A stretch of DNA of 64,000 bases from Vibrio proteolyticus NBRC 13287 (GTDB lineage: Bacteria; Pseudomonadota; Gammaproteobacteria; Enterobacterales; Vibrionaceae). The translations under genes and the position numbers were made by a program. Shown in pieces: positions 1 to 9,698 of this stretch. Within the stretch, counting starts at the first letter, position 1, and each line of letters starts with the position of its first letter. The stretch is taken from contig NZ_BATJ01000002.1 of the NCBI RefSeq assembly GCF_000467125.1, forward strand, positions 310,001-374,000, in the 5' to 3' direction. The notes under the pieces are model-generated. The model worked only from the letters and a program-made list of their open reading frames with translations. It had not been told where the DNA came from and did no database searches.

Positions 1-24
1 ACCTGTAATTCCCCGGCAGACTAT

Positions 25-60
25 AAAAAAGCGGCATACGTCTACGTATGCCGCTTTTTT
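25..60 (+). terminator. Rho-independent terminator of the gene left of the window
   Basis: A perfect 16-bp inverted repeat (25-40 and 45-60) with a 4-nt loop ends in a T6 run. It closes a transcript entering from the left. In vibrios and enterobacteria the gene before lapA is ihfB, but only about 24 bases precede the hairpin, too few to identify it. Confidence 0.85.
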
Positions 61-147
61 ATAAGCACATTATTAAGTATAACCATGGAGTGTTGGCGGG
101 ATTTACTGCATAATCAGACATGCCCAAATCCAATACGGTGAAGGAAT

Positions 148-432
148 ATGAAAATTATAAAAATCATTGTTGTACTCCTACTATTTATTATTGCTCTCGC
201 GCTAGGCTCTCAAAATCAGGAAGTCGTGACTTTCAATTATCTGGTCGCGCAGGGTGAATTCCATCTTTCAACCTTACTGGGTGTTGTCTTTGTCGTTGGT
301 TTTGCGCTTGCAGGTGCTATTTTTGGCAGTATGCAGTTCAAAACTCAGTTACAGCTGAGAAAACTGAACAGACAGCTGAAAAAAACCAGTAAAGACAACG
401 ATACGTCGGTTGAAAACAAACCCCAAGCGTAA
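148..432 (+). CDS. lapA: Lipopolysaccharide assembly protein A (DUF1049)
   Basis: Small inner-membrane protein of 94 residues that works with LapB in balancing lipopolysaccharide synthesis. Two hydrophobic segments are visible (about residues 3-21 and 40-62), separated by a short QNQEVVTFNYL stretch typical of the DUF1049 family, and followed by a charged cytoplasmic coiled tail rich in Lys/Gln. lapB begins 19 bp after its stop, so the two form an operon, as in E. coli. The start follows a GAAGGAAT ribosome site. Length and order fit LapA well. Confidence 0.93.
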   Translation: MKIIKIIVVLLLFIIALALGSQNQEVVTFNYLVAQGEFHLSTLLGVVFVVGFALAGAIFGSMQFKTQLQLRKLNRQLKKTSKDNDTSVENKPQA

Positions 433-451
433 GTGAGTAGGTTGTTTATTA

Positions 452-1621
452 ATGCTTGAAATACTGTTCTTGTTGCTGCCGATTGCCGCTGCCTACGGGT
501 GGTATATGGGGAATCGCAGTGCTCAACAAGATAAGCAAAAACAATCCAATCAAATTTCTCGCCAGTATGTTACTGGTCTGAATTTGCTGCTGTCTGATCA
601 ATCGGATAAGGCAGTCGATCACTTTATCGAACTGCTCCAGGTTGATAACGAAACCATCGATACCCACCTGGCATTGGGGAATCTGTTCCGCTCTCGCGGG
701 GAGGTTGACCGTGCCATCCGGATACACCAGAACTTAATTTCCCGCTCTGGGCTGACCGTTGATCAGAAGAACATCGCCCTTCAGCAGCTGGCCAAAGACT
801 ATATGGTGTCAGGTTTTCTGGATCGCGCAGAAAAAATCTTCGAACAATTAGTGGATGAACCGGATCATCGTGAAGCCGCTTTGCATCAATTAGTGGCCAT
901 TTATCAACAGACCAGAGAATGGACCAAAGCTATCCATTACGCGCACCTATTGGTCAAAATGGGTCGCAAGCGCATGCGAAGTACCATCGCGCATTTCTGG
1001 TGTGAACTGGCGATGATTGAAAAAGCGGACGGCAACAATGCCAAAGCAATCCAGAACTTCAAACGTGCCCTCACCGAAGATCCTAAATGTGTTCGGGCGA
1101 GTATCGCTCTGGGCAAGTTGTATCTGGAAAACGAAGATTACCAGAAAACCATCGACTACATGGAACAGGTGATCGATCAGGATATCGATTTTATCGGTGA
1201 GGTTTTACCGACGCTGGCGGAATGCTATCACCATATTGGTCAGGAAGATGGCTTAGTTGAGTTTCTGCGTCAGTGTATTGCCAACAAGGCTGGCGTCTCG
1301 GCTGAGCTGATGTTAGCTCAGCTAGTGGCTCAGCATGATGGGGTTGGCGCCGCTCAGGAGCTGCTGACAAGGCAACTGGTGAAGAACCCGACCATGAAAG
1401 GCTTCTACCGTCTGATGGACTACCATTTGGCGGAGGCCGAAGAGGGTCGTGCGAAAGAAAGTCTGAGTACATTGCAGAAGCTGGTTGGTGAGCAGTTGAA
1501 AGTCAAACCGCATTACCGCTGCCGTAAGTGTGGCTTCTCGACGCATTCGATGTACTGGCATTGTCCGTCTTGTAAAGGGTGGGGCAGTATCAAACCGATT
1601 CGTGGTTTGGACGGTGAATAG
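452..1621 (+). CDS. lapB: Lipopolysaccharide assembly protein B, TPR and rubredoxin-like
   Basis: LapB (YciM) is an inner-membrane-anchored TPR protein that promotes FtsH-dependent degradation of LpxC and couples LPS synthesis to transport. The 389 residues show an N-terminal membrane anchor (about 1-20), a long array of TPR helices (about 35-340), and a C-terminal rubredoxin-type metal knuckle with Cys357, Cys360, Cys371 and Cys374 (CRKC...CPSC). Length equals the E. coli protein. It is cotranscribed with lapA; a terminator follows at 1651-1680. Confidence 0.96.
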   Translation: MLEILFLLLPIAAAYGWYMGNRSAQQDKQKQSNQISRQYVTGLNLLLSDQSDKAVDHFIELLQVDNETIDTHLALGNLFRSRGEVDRAIRIHQNLISRSGLTVDQKNIALQQLAKDYMVSGFLDRAEKIFEQLVDEPDHREAALHQLVAIYQQTREWTKAIHYAHLLVKMGRKRMRSTIAHFWCELAMIEKADGNNAKAIQNFKRALTEDPKCVRASIALGKLYLENEDYQKTIDYMEQVIDQDIDFIGEVLPTLAECYHHIGQEDGLVEFLRQCIANKAGVSAELMLAQLVAQHDGVGAAQELLTRQLVKNPTMKGFYRLMDYHLAEAEEGRAKESLSTLQKLVGEQLKVKPHYRCRKCGFSTHSMYWHCPSCKGWGSIKPIRGLDGE

Positions 1622-1650
1622 ATTTGGAACGATTGGACATCCAATCACAA

Positions 1651-1680
1651 ATGGCAGCGATGATCCCGCTGCCTTTTTTT
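1651..1680 (+). terminator. Terminator after lapB
   Basis: GGCAGCG (1653-1659) pairs with CGCTGCC (1667-1673) and is followed by a run of seven T. It separates lapAB from pyrF, whose start is only 30 bp downstream, so some readthrough into pyrF is likely. Confidence 0.8.
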
Positions 1681-1709
1681 AGGCTCAATAAAGAGAAATA
1701 GGAGATGAA

Positions 1710-2405
1710 ATGATCGACCAGAAAGTTATCGTTGCACTGGATTATGACAATCAGGCTGATGCATTGGCATTCGTTGACCGAATCGATCCAAGCACTTGTC
1801 GTCTGAAGGTTGGCAAAGAGATGTTTACGTTGTTTGGTCCTGATTTCGTCCAAGAGCTGCACCGCAGAGGCTTTTCTGTGTTCCTGGACCTCAAGTTCCA
1901 CGATATCCCGAACACGTGTTCTAAGGCTGTTCGCGCAGCGGCAGAATTGGGAGTATGGATGGTCAACGTGCATGCCAGCGGTGGCGAACGCATGATGACG
2001 GCGTCCAGAGAAATCCTTGAGCCTTATGGAAAAGACCGGCCTCTTTTGATTGGTGTGACGGTTCTGACCAGTATGGAGCAATCGGATCTAAGAGGGATTG
2101 GTTTGGATGTGGCACCCCAGGAGCAGGTTATGCGTCTGGCGACACTGACCAAAAACGCGGGTTTGGACGGGGTTGTATGCTCGGCGCAGGAATCCAGCAT
2201 GCTGAAATCCTCTCTGGGTCAGACGTTTAAATTGGTGACGCCTGGTATTCGTCCTGCAGGTACAGAAGCTGCGGATCAGCGTAGAGTGATGACACCAGTG
2301 GAAGCCGTAGCGGCGGGTTCCGATTATTTGGTGATTGGTCGCCCGATCACTCAGGCTGCCAACCCGGCAGACGTACTGGCTCAAATCAACGCATCATTGG
2401 TTTGA
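1710..2405 (+). CDS. pyrF: Orotidine 5'-phosphate decarboxylase
   Basis: Converts OMP to UMP, the last step of de novo pyrimidine synthesis, in the cytoplasm. The 231-residue protein carries the catalytic signature around Asp60-Leu-Lys62-Phe-His-Asp65 ([10 protein letters not shown]) and the phosphate-binding C-terminal VIGRPIT motif. The ATG has a strong AGGAGATGAA ribosome site. It follows lapB as in other gamma-proteobacteria and ends in a terminator that faces miaE. Confidence 0.97.
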   Translation: MIDQKVIVALDYDNQADALAFVDRIDPSTCRLKVGKEMFTLFGPDFVQELHRRGFSVFLDLKFHDIPNTCSKAVRAAAELGVWMVNVHASGGERMMTASREILEPYGKDRPLLIGVTVLTSMEQSDLRGIGLDVAPQEQVMRLATLTKNAGLDGVVCSAQESSMLKSSLGQTFKLVTPGIRPAGTEAADQRRVMTPVEAVAAGSDYLVIGRPITQAANPADVLAQINASLV

Positions 2406-2418
2406 GTTAGCACCACAC

Positions 2419-2445
2419 AAAGGCCAGCGATATGCTGGCCTTTAT
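2419..2445. terminator. Terminator between convergent pyrF and miaE
   Basis: AAAGGCCAGC (2419-2428) pairs perfectly with GCTGGCCTTT (2434-2443). A/T runs on both sides make it usable from either strand. Confidence 0.75.
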
Positions 2446-2462
2446 CATGATGTTTTGATCAC

Positions 2463-3239
2463 TCAGGCTGCTGTCGGCACACCACTGTGAAACTTAAAAT
2501 CATCATCTTTGGACAAGATGAGCTGTGCTTCTATCTCACCAAAGAATGTCACTCGTTCACGGATGTCTTTTCCTGCAATTTCTTCGGCCAGCGTCAGATA
2601 ATCCTGATAATGGCGTGCCTCTGAACGTAGCAATGACACGTAAAAGCGGCCAATGTCCTCATCCATATGCGGTGCGAGTTTGGCAAAGCGTTCACAAGAT
2701 CGAGCCTCAATGTAGGCACCAATGATCAATTTATCGACCAGCGTTTGTGGTTCGTGTGTGGCCATGTGTGACAAGAGACCTTTCGCATAGCGACTGGCTG
2801 TCACTGGTTCATAAACGATACCGCGTTCTGCCATGATCTCAAGAACCTGATAAAAGTGATGCAGCTCTTCTTTGATCAACAGCACCATCTTATCAATCAG
2901 TTCCTGACTGTATGGCGAGTCTGACTTCGCCATGATGGTTTTGGATACAGTACTTTTGCCTTTCAACGTCGCCAAAGAACCACTTTTACGGTAAGCGAAA
3001 TCCTCATAAGGCTTGAACCAGTCCAACAGCGTGTGAGCACTGGTTTTGTCCACTGCGTATTTGCGGATCAGGTACATGGCTGACTGACCGGCTTTTAACT
3101 CACACAAGAGGTGGTCGATCAGAACGGTTTTGAGGTTTTCTGCTTTTTTGGCTTCGTTCACCCAGGCATCGGGTGTTTCGCAATGCAGAAACTGAGAGAT
3201 GGGGGCCAGTAAGTTCTGGATGGCTTGTGTATTTATCAT
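2463..3239 (-). CDS. miaE: tRNA-(ms2io6A)-hydroxylase, diiron
   Basis: MiaE hydroxylates the isopentenyl side chain of ms2i6A37 in tRNAs that read UNN codons, using a nonheme diiron centre and O2. The 258-residue protein has the ligand motifs KEELHHF, IEARSCERF and SEARHYQDY expected for a ferritin-like four-helix bundle. The chosen start (MINTQ...) drops 11 residues of an upstream extension that has no family support. The product belongs with the other tRNA-modification genes in this window. A terminator of the upstream gene lies just before its start. Confidence 0.93.
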   Translation of the reverse strand: MINTQAIQNLLAPISQFLHCETPDAWVNEAKKAENLKTVLIDHLLCELKAGQSAMYLIRKYAVDKTSAHTLLDWFKPYEDFAYRKSGSLATLKGKSTVSKTIMAKSDSPYSQELIDKMVLLIKEELHHFYQVLEIMAERGIVYEPVTASRYAKGLLSHMATHEPQTLVDKLIIGAYIEARSCERFAKLAPHMDEDIGRFYVSLLRSEARHYQDYLTLAEEIAGKDIRERVTFFGEIEAQLILSKDDDFKFHSGVPTAA

Positions 3240-3257
3240 AATTCGGGCTAACAATAA

Positions 3258-3285
3258 TAAAAAAGACCGCAATCAAGCGGTCTTT
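3258..3285 (-). terminator. Terminator of the 3310-4074 gene
   Basis: On the minus strand AAAGACCGC and GCGGTCTTT (3262-3270 and 3277-3285) form a hairpin that runs into six T residues. It lies between the stop of the upstream minus-strand gene and the miaE start, separating the two transcripts. Confidence 0.75.
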
Positions 3286-3309
3286 GTGACACTTCTGGTG
3301 GAGAGTATA

Positions 3310-4074
3310 TTACCACTTTTTCTTTTCGCCAAAGAGCGCTTCCATATCGTCTTCGCGTTCTTTCTCTTCCATCATTTGCAATTCAGCGGCACTTTTCGTC
3401 TGACGACGTTGCTCCAGTTCATCGTGCATGGCCTGAAGTTTTTCGCGTGCCTGAGTTGAATAGTTGTCATTTTTGGTACTGAGCACATCCAGACCTTTAC
3501 GCAACAGTTGCAAAGCGGTACCGGGCTGGCCTCTCACCATTGCGTCGTTGGCGCGTTTGACCACATTTTCAATATTGATGCGCACTTGGATGGTTTCCAG
3601 ACGCGCATTCTCATTCACGTATGCCTGCGTTTCGAAACGCCCTTTATTGTGCTCGGAGCGAATGGTGTCGCGCAGACGTTTCACCAGCTTCAACATCACA
3701 ATCGCCTGCTTGTCACTGCTTGGTACTTTGAATGATGCGGACTCATTGCCTTGATAGTTGTCTTTAAGCTGCTGTATTTGCTGCTTCATGTTATCGATGC
3801 GCTGCGCCAGCTGTTTGTTCTTCGGATCCAGCTCGTACATGGCGACAAGCGCATCCAGAATGCGGTTGTTAAGACACACCAGCAGATCTTTGCTGAATGG
3901 CAGGATGTGCGCGTTTCCGATCAGGTCTTCTGTTGCATCAATGATAGCAACGTATCGTGCGCTCTCTTGTTTGCGTGCGGTTTCCACTTTGAGCTTGTAC
4001 TGCAGCATGATGTTATAACCCAGCACCAGAACCAGCAAAATGGCGATGAGAGCAATGATTAAACCTATATTCAT
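3310..4074 (-). CDS. Membrane-anchored coiled-coil protein of unknown function
   Basis: A 254-residue protein with one N-terminal transmembrane helix (about residues 4-24, very rich in Ile/Leu/Val) followed by a soluble, highly charged helical domain. The C-terminal 60 residues are almost all Glu, Lys, Gln, Arg and Met and predict a coiled coil (ELEQRRQTKSAAELQ, EEKEREDD). Vibrio homologues are often labelled 'DNA repair protein', but no nuclease, helicase or repair motif can be seen. It is transcribed away from cysB. I do not assign a function; a cytoplasmic scaffold tethered to the inner membrane fits the sequence. Confidence 0.8.
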   Translation of the reverse strand: MNIGLIIALIAILLVLVLGYNIMLQYKLKVETARKQESARYVAIIDATEDLIGNAHILPFSKDLLVCLNNRILDALVAMYELDPKNKQLAQRIDNMKQQIQQLKDNYQGNESASFKVPSSDKQAIVMLKLVKRLRDTIRSEHNKGRFETQAYVNENARLETIQVRINIENVVKRANDAMVRGQPGTALQLLRKGLDVLSTKNDNYSTQAREKLQAMHDELEQRRQTKSAAELQMMEEKEREDDMEALFGEKKKW

Positions 4075-5389
<1,315 letters not shown>

Positions 5390-5408
5390 GACTTCCACTT
5401 CTTCATGC

Positions 5409-5440
5409 TTCCCCCTACAATGCAGCGCACTCAGGGGGAA
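5409..5440 (+). promoter_or_regulatory. Hairpin overlapping the ribosome-binding site of 5443 gene
   Basis: CTTCCCCCT (5408-5416) can pair with AGGGGGAAG (5433-5441). The right arm is the Shine-Dalgarno sequence of the gene starting at 5443. If transcribed from the cysB side, the ribosome site would be sequestered in this 9-bp stem. No T run follows, so it is not a terminator. Confidence 0.45.
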
Positions 5441-5442
5441 GT

Positions 5443-6645
5443 ATGCTATCCAGATTTCACGTTCTCGATCAACTACTGACGGACTACCAGCTACTGTGGC
5501 GCTTCGAGCCATTTCATCACAGCCGACAGGCAGAGCCTGCATGGCAAACGCAATACCCTCAATTGTCTGAGTGGTTGAGTCAGCTGAGCCCGGCTGATGT
5601 CGAGTATTACAAATCGTCACCACAGGCATTGCAGGCCAAGGTGACCCAGTGCCTCCCTGAACTTCACGTTCTTACGGAAGCGGTCGCGCTAGAACCAGCA
5701 GATGTCTCCACGTTGTCACTCGATCGCGGTATCGACAGCGGTATTCCGGGCCGTAAGCTGACCCAAATTTTAGCGATGGGTCAGGCGGCACTGAAGGCGC
5801 ATTCCGGCAGCGAATGGCTGGAGTGGTGTGCGGGGAAAGGGTTCCTCGGCCGCATATTAGCCAGTCAGAGTCGCCAGAATGTCACCAGTTTCGAGTTCCA
5901 GGCTTGTCTGTGTGAATCTGGGCAACGTGACGCAGACAAGCGCGCGTTGCCAATGCAGTTTGTGCAGGGGGATGCTTTTGGTGCTGAGTCGGACGATGTG
6001 TTCAATACGAGACAACATGCCGTCGCACTGCATGCTTGCGGTGATTTACACGTTGCTTTGATGCATAAATCGGTGCGCTTTGGTCTGCCGGCGATCACTC
6101 TATCACCGTGTTGCTACCATCTGATTGAGGGGGAGTCGTATCGGCCGTTATCCTCGCTGGGACAGAATTCATCACTGGCTTTGACCCGTCAGGAATTGAG
6201 AATACCCCTTCAGGAAACCGTTACCGGAGGCGAGCGGGTCAGACGTCATCGCTTTCAGGAGATGGTGTATCGACTTGGTTTCGATTTGCTGTTGCGCTCT
6301 GAGCTGTCTTTGCAACAGTACCTTCCCATACCCAGTATTCGTAAGTCGATGCTTGCCGACGGATTTGAAGTATTTTGCCGCTGGGCAGCGGAGCAGAAAC
6401 AGATGATTCTGCCAGACTGCGATTGGGCGTATTATCACGAGCAAGCTGAGCGGCGCTTCTGGCATATGGAACGCTTAAGCTTAATCCAGGACATATTCCG
6501 TCGCCCTCTGGAAATGTGGCTGGTGATGGACAAAGCCAGTTATCTGAATGAGCAGGGATACAGGGTGAGCATCAGCGAGTTTTGTCGTCGTGACATCACA
6601 CCAAGGAACATTCTGATTCACGCTGAACGCGGCTTTGGGCAATAA
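5443..6645 (+). CDS. SAM-dependent methyltransferase, GSTCD-like
   Basis: A 400-residue cytoplasmic protein with a class I methyltransferase core: the SAM loop LEWCAGKGFLGR (about residues 126-137), a post-core ALHACGDLH motif (about 198) and LSPCCYH (about 223). These Cys/His motifs are typical of the methyltransferase-domain family related to eukaryotic GSTCD/METTL proteins, for which tRNA or other RNA substrates have been suspected. The N-terminal 110 residues and the C-terminal 120 residues have no recognised domain. The start follows AGGGGGAAGT. No substrate can be assigned. Confidence 0.8.
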   Translation: MLSRFHVLDQLLTDYQLLWRFEPFHHSRQAEPAWQTQYPQLSEWLSQLSPADVEYYKSSPQALQAKVTQCLPELHVLTEAVALEPADVSTLSLDRGIDSGIPGRKLTQILAMGQAALKAHSGSEWLEWCAGKGFLGRILASQSRQNVTSFEFQACLCESGQRDADKRALPMQFVQGDAFGAESDDVFNTRQHAVALHACGDLHVALMHKSVRFGLPAITLSPCCYHLIEGESYRPLSSLGQNSSLALTRQELRIPLQETVTGGERVRRHRFQEMVYRLGFDLLLRSELSLQQYLPIPSIRKSMLADGFEVFCRWAAEQKQMILPDCDWAYYHEQAERRFWHMERLSLIQDIFRRPLEMWLVMDKASYLNEQGYRVSISEFCRRDITPRNILIHAERGFGQ

Positions 6646-6732
6646 AAAATCACCCACCTCTCCTTTTTGTTAATTTGGTGTTAAAACTTGCTTTCCATTC
6701 TCCTAAGTTATTGGTAATAATGTTGGTTAAAC

Positions 6733-6747
6733 GCACACAAAGTGTGC
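6733..6747. promoter_or_regulatory. Palindromic operator candidate before the ABC cassette
   Basis: GCACAC-AAA-GTGTGC is a perfect inverted repeat about 56 bp before the start of the binding-protein gene, in the only intergenic space of the cassette. Its size suits a dimeric repressor. No known consensus is matched with confidence. Confidence 0.4.
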
Positions 6748-6802
6748 AGATAACAAAAACAACACAACATCTACTATCACATGCTTAAATCAAGGAGTTC
6801 AG

Positions 6803-7768
6803 ATGAAGGCAGGCAAAGTCATCGCTACCGCCGTTCTGGCAAGCGCCGCATTACTCTCATCCACCAGCATCATGGCGAAAACCGCGAAAGTGGCGGTTTC
6901 GCAGATTGTTGAACACCCGGCCCTGGACGCCGCCCGGCAGGGGTTACTCGATGGTCTGAAAGCGAAAGGTTATGAAGAAGGAAAAAACCTGGAGTTTGAT
7001 TATAAGACCGCTCAAGGCAACCCGGCGATAGCTGTGCAGATCGCTCGTCAATTTGTCGGAGAAAATCCGGACGTATTGGTGGGTATCGCTACGCCGACCG
7101 CTCAGGCTCTGGTCTCTGCCACGCGTGATATCCCGGTGGTATTCACTGCGGTAACCGACCCCGTCGGTGCCAAATTGGTGAAGCAACTTGAGCAACCTGG
7201 CAAGAACGTCACCGGATTGTCGGATTTGTCTCCAATCGCTCAGCACGTGGAGCTGATTAAAGAATTGCTGCCTAACGTGAAATCAATCGGTGTGGTTTTT
7301 AATCCGGGTGAAGCCAATGCAGTGACTCTGGTTGAACTCCTGAAGGAAAGCGCCAAAGCGCAGGGTATCGACGTGGTGGAGGCTACGGCGCTGAAGAGTG
7401 CGGACGTACAGTCGGCTACTCAGGCCATCTCTGCTAAATCAGACATCATTTATGCCCCAACAGACAACACGGTTGCCAGTGCGATTGAAGGGATGATCGT
7501 CGCGGCGAATCAGGCAAAAACGCCGGTATTTGGTGGCGCAACCTCGTACGTTGATAAAGGGGCTATCGCTGGTCTGGGGTTTGACTACTACCAGGTCGGT
7601 GTACAAACAGCGGATTACGTCGCTGCGATCTTGGAAGGCCAGAAACCGGGCCAGTTGGACGTGAAAGTGGCCAAGGGGTCGGATCTGGTTGTCAATCCGA
7701 AAGCCGCGGAAATGTTGGGCATTACTCTGCCGGAATCGGTTGTAGCGCGCGCGACCAGCGTTAAGTAA
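6803..7768 (+). CDS. ABC transporter substrate-binding protein (COG2984)
   Basis: Periplasmic binding protein of 321 residues with a clear signal peptide (MKAGK...SIMA, cleavage near residue 25) and two alpha/beta lobes. The motifs VGIATPTAQALVSAT, VFTAVTDPVGAKLV and VFNPGEANAV are those of the COG2984 family, whose characterised members are linked to aromatic amino acids such as tryptophan or phenylalanine. It has a good AAGGAGTTC ribosome site. The permease and ATPase follow directly, so the three form one operon. The ligand here is inferred from the family and not shown by the sequence. Confidence 0.9.
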   Translation: MKAGKVIATAVLASAALLSSTSIMAKTAKVAVSQIVEHPALDAARQGLLDGLKAKGYEEGKNLEFDYKTAQGNPAIAVQIARQFVGENPDVLVGIATPTAQALVSATRDIPVVFTAVTDPVGAKLVKQLEQPGKNVTGLSDLSPIAQHVELIKELLPNVKSIGVVFNPGEANAVTLVELLKESAKAQGIDVVEATALKSADVQSATQAISAKSDIIYAPTDNTVASAIEGMIVAANQAKTPVFGGATSYVDKGAIAGLGFDYYQVGVQTADYVAAILEGQKPGQLDVKVAKGSDLVVNPKAAEMLGITLPESVVARATSVK

Positions 7769-7831
7769 TCCTGTTTGAAACCAGTAGGCGTGGGCTTACT
7801 GGTTTCTTTGTCTCTGAAAAAGGAGTTGCCT

Positions 7832-8776
7832 ATGTCTGCTTTTGCGTTTTTTGGTGCGCTTGAGATAGGTCTTTTGTATGGATTAGTTGCGCTGGGTGTG
7901 TATTTGACTTTCCGCGTACTGGATTTTCCTGATTTGAGTGTTGACGGCAGTTTCCCAATGGGAGCCGCGGTGGCCGCGACGGCGATCGTTGCCGGGATCA
8001 ACCCCTGGGTAGCGACAGGAATGGCGATCCTTGCTGGTGGGGCAACCGGTTTGGTGACCGCGTTTCTTGCGGTTCGGTGTGGGATATTACATCTGCTGGC
8101 ATCAATTCTCACCATGATCGCTGCGTTCTCGATCAATATTCGGATCATGGGTAGGCCGAATATGGCGTTGCTCGGTGAAGACACCATTTTGACCCCATTT
8201 GAATCACTGGGAGATTCGATGCTGGTACGTCCGATTGTGGTGGGCGTCTTGGTGATGATTTCTGCCTTGTTGGTGGTGCGTCTGCTGAACAGTGATTTTG
8301 GCCTTGGCCTGAGAGCCACAGGGGTGAATGCTCGTATGGTGTCTGCCCAAGGGGCGAGTACCGCGTTTTATACCTATTTTGGTTTGGCGCTCTCTAACGC
8401 CTTTGTCGGCTTTGCTGGCGCTCTGTTTGCACAAACCAACAGCTTTGCTGATGTCACTTCCGGGGTCGGCACGATCGTGGTCGGTCTGGCGGCGGTGATA
8501 CTGGGCCAAACGCTGATCCCGGGGCGCAAGATTTGGGTGGCGGTTCTGGCGGTCATCGTAGGCTCAGTGCTGTACCGCCTGGCGGTTGCGTTTGCACTTA
8601 GCACCGGAATGTTCGGTTTACAGGCATCAGACCTGAACTTAGTCACCGCGGTTCTGGTGGCCGTAGCGCTGATCGCACCAAGGATAAAAGGAAACCTCAA
8701 GGCAAAAAAGCGCGGTAAGCCTGATTTTCAGGCTGGTGTTGTCAAACAGGGAAAAGAATCAGGAGAAGTTGCATGA
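7832..8776 (+). CDS. ABC transporter permease (COG4120)
   Basis: A polytopic inner-membrane permease of 314 residues with about eight to nine hydrophobic segments. It contains the branched-chain-type permease signature region LGLRATGVNARMVSAQG and the repeated Gly/Ala-rich helices of COG4120. The start MSAFAFFGALEIGLLYG is preferred because it has an AAAAAGGAGTTGCC ribosome site and because the 19-codon upstream extension crosses that site. It overlaps the ATPase gene by 4 bp (ATGA), which implies translational coupling. Confidence 0.9.
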   Translation: MSAFAFFGALEIGLLYGLVALGVYLTFRVLDFPDLSVDGSFPMGAAVAATAIVAGINPWVATGMAILAGGATGLVTAFLAVRCGILHLLASILTMIAAFSINIRIMGRPNMALLGEDTILTPFESLGDSMLVRPIVVGVLVMISALLVVRLLNSDFGLGLRATGVNARMVSAQGASTAFYTYFGLALSNAFVGFAGALFAQTNSFADVTSGVGTIVVGLAAVILGQTLIPGRKIWVAVLAVIVGSVLYRLAVAFALSTGMFGLQASDLNLVTAVLVAVALIAPRIKGNLKAKKRGKPDFQAGVVKQGKESGEVA

Positions 8777-9567
8777 TTCAGTTGGAAAATATTGAGGTCA
8801 CTTTTAACCCGGGTACCATATTGGAAAACCGGGCGTTACGTGGTGTCTCACTTAACGTACCTGAACACCAGTTTTTAACCGTGATTGGCTCAAACGGAGC
8901 GGGTAAATCGACCCTGCTGGGTGCGGTAACGGGTGAAACGCCAATGATTGGCGGCAAAGTGGTGATTGATGAACTGGATGTGACATCAAAAACAGTTGCC
9001 CAGCGTGCAACACAATGTGCTCGGGTGTTTCAGGATCCGCTGGCGGGGACGTGCGGGGAGCTGACCATCGAAGAGAATATGGCTTTGGCGTATATGCGTG
9101 GCAAGCGCCGTGGCTGGAATCTCTCGTTGTCCTCCAAGCGACGCAAACTCTTCCAGGAGCGCATCAGTATCCTTGGGCTAGGGCTTGAGGATCGCTTGGG
9201 TGACAGTATCGGTTTGTTGTCGGGTGGCCAGCGTCAGGCGGTAAGCCTGGTGATGGCGACGCTGTCAGAAAGTAAACTGCTGCTGCTGGATGAGCATACT
9301 GCGGCCCTCGATCCTCGTATGGCGGCGTTCATCATTGATTTGACCAAAACGATTGTCAGTGAATTCAACCTGACGGTAATGATGGTGACACACTCGATGA
9401 AAGATGCGTTGGCGTGTGGCGATCGCACCGTCATGTTGCATCAGGGGGAAATTGTGCTGGATGTTGCCGGTGACCAGCGCGCCAATATGACGGTGCCGGA
9501 TTTGCTGGAAATGTTCTCGAAAGTTCGGGGAGAGGAATTAGCGGACGACAGTTTGCTGCTCAACTAA
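8773..9567 (+). CDS. ABC transporter ATP-binding protein (COG1101)
   Basis: The 264-residue ATPase energises the importer encoded by the two preceding genes. Walker A is GSNGAGKST (residues 39-47), the signature is LSGGQRQAVSL, and Walker B is LLLLDEHTAALD. The D-loop region has His where most importers have Pro (DEHTAALD for DEPTxxLD); this is characteristic of the COG1101 family. The conserved switch His is in VTHSMKDALA. A terminator follows at 9636-9673. Confidence 0.92.
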   Translation: MIQLENIEVTFNPGTILENRALRGVSLNVPEHQFLTVIGSNGAGKSTLLGAVTGETPMIGGKVVIDELDVTSKTVAQRATQCARVFQDPLAGTCGELTIEENMALAYMRGKRRGWNLSLSSKRRKLFQERISILGLGLEDRLGDSIGLLSGGQRQAVSLVMATLSESKLLLLDEHTAALDPRMAAFIIDLTKTIVSEFNLTVMMVTHSMKDALACGDRTVMLHQGEIVLDVAGDQRANMTVPDLLEMFSKVRGEELADDSLLLN

Positions 9568-9635
9568 GCCGGAGCTTACTTAACTCTGACAGAGTTCACA
9601 TTTTGCCTATGCCATAATCCAGCGCATAGAAACCT

Positions 9636-9673
9636 AAAGCCCATCACGTGTAATCTTGCGATGGGCTTTTTCT
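9636..9673 (+). terminator. Terminator after the ABC cassette
   Basis: AAAGCCCATC (9636-9645) pairs with GATGGGCTTT (9660-9669) and is followed by further T residues. It ends the ABC operon 30 bp before the GGDEF gene, which therefore needs its own promoter or readthrough. Confidence 0.85.
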
Positions 9674-9698
9674 ATTATATTGATAAGGTTAGAATTTC

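Noticed and set aside
1..24. 3' end of the preceding gene (expected ihfB).
   Set aside because: A TAA can be read at 6-8, but two codons cannot identify a gene.
1590..2081. Minus-strand frame of 163 codons antisense to pyrF.
   Set aside because: It lies wholly opposite a clear pyrF gene, has no family features and is a shadow of pyrF codon use.
7615..8319. Minus-strand frame of 234 codons antisense to the ABC binding protein and permease.
   Set aside because: Pro/Ile/Thr-rich translation typical of an antisense shadow; the plus-strand genes are unambiguous.
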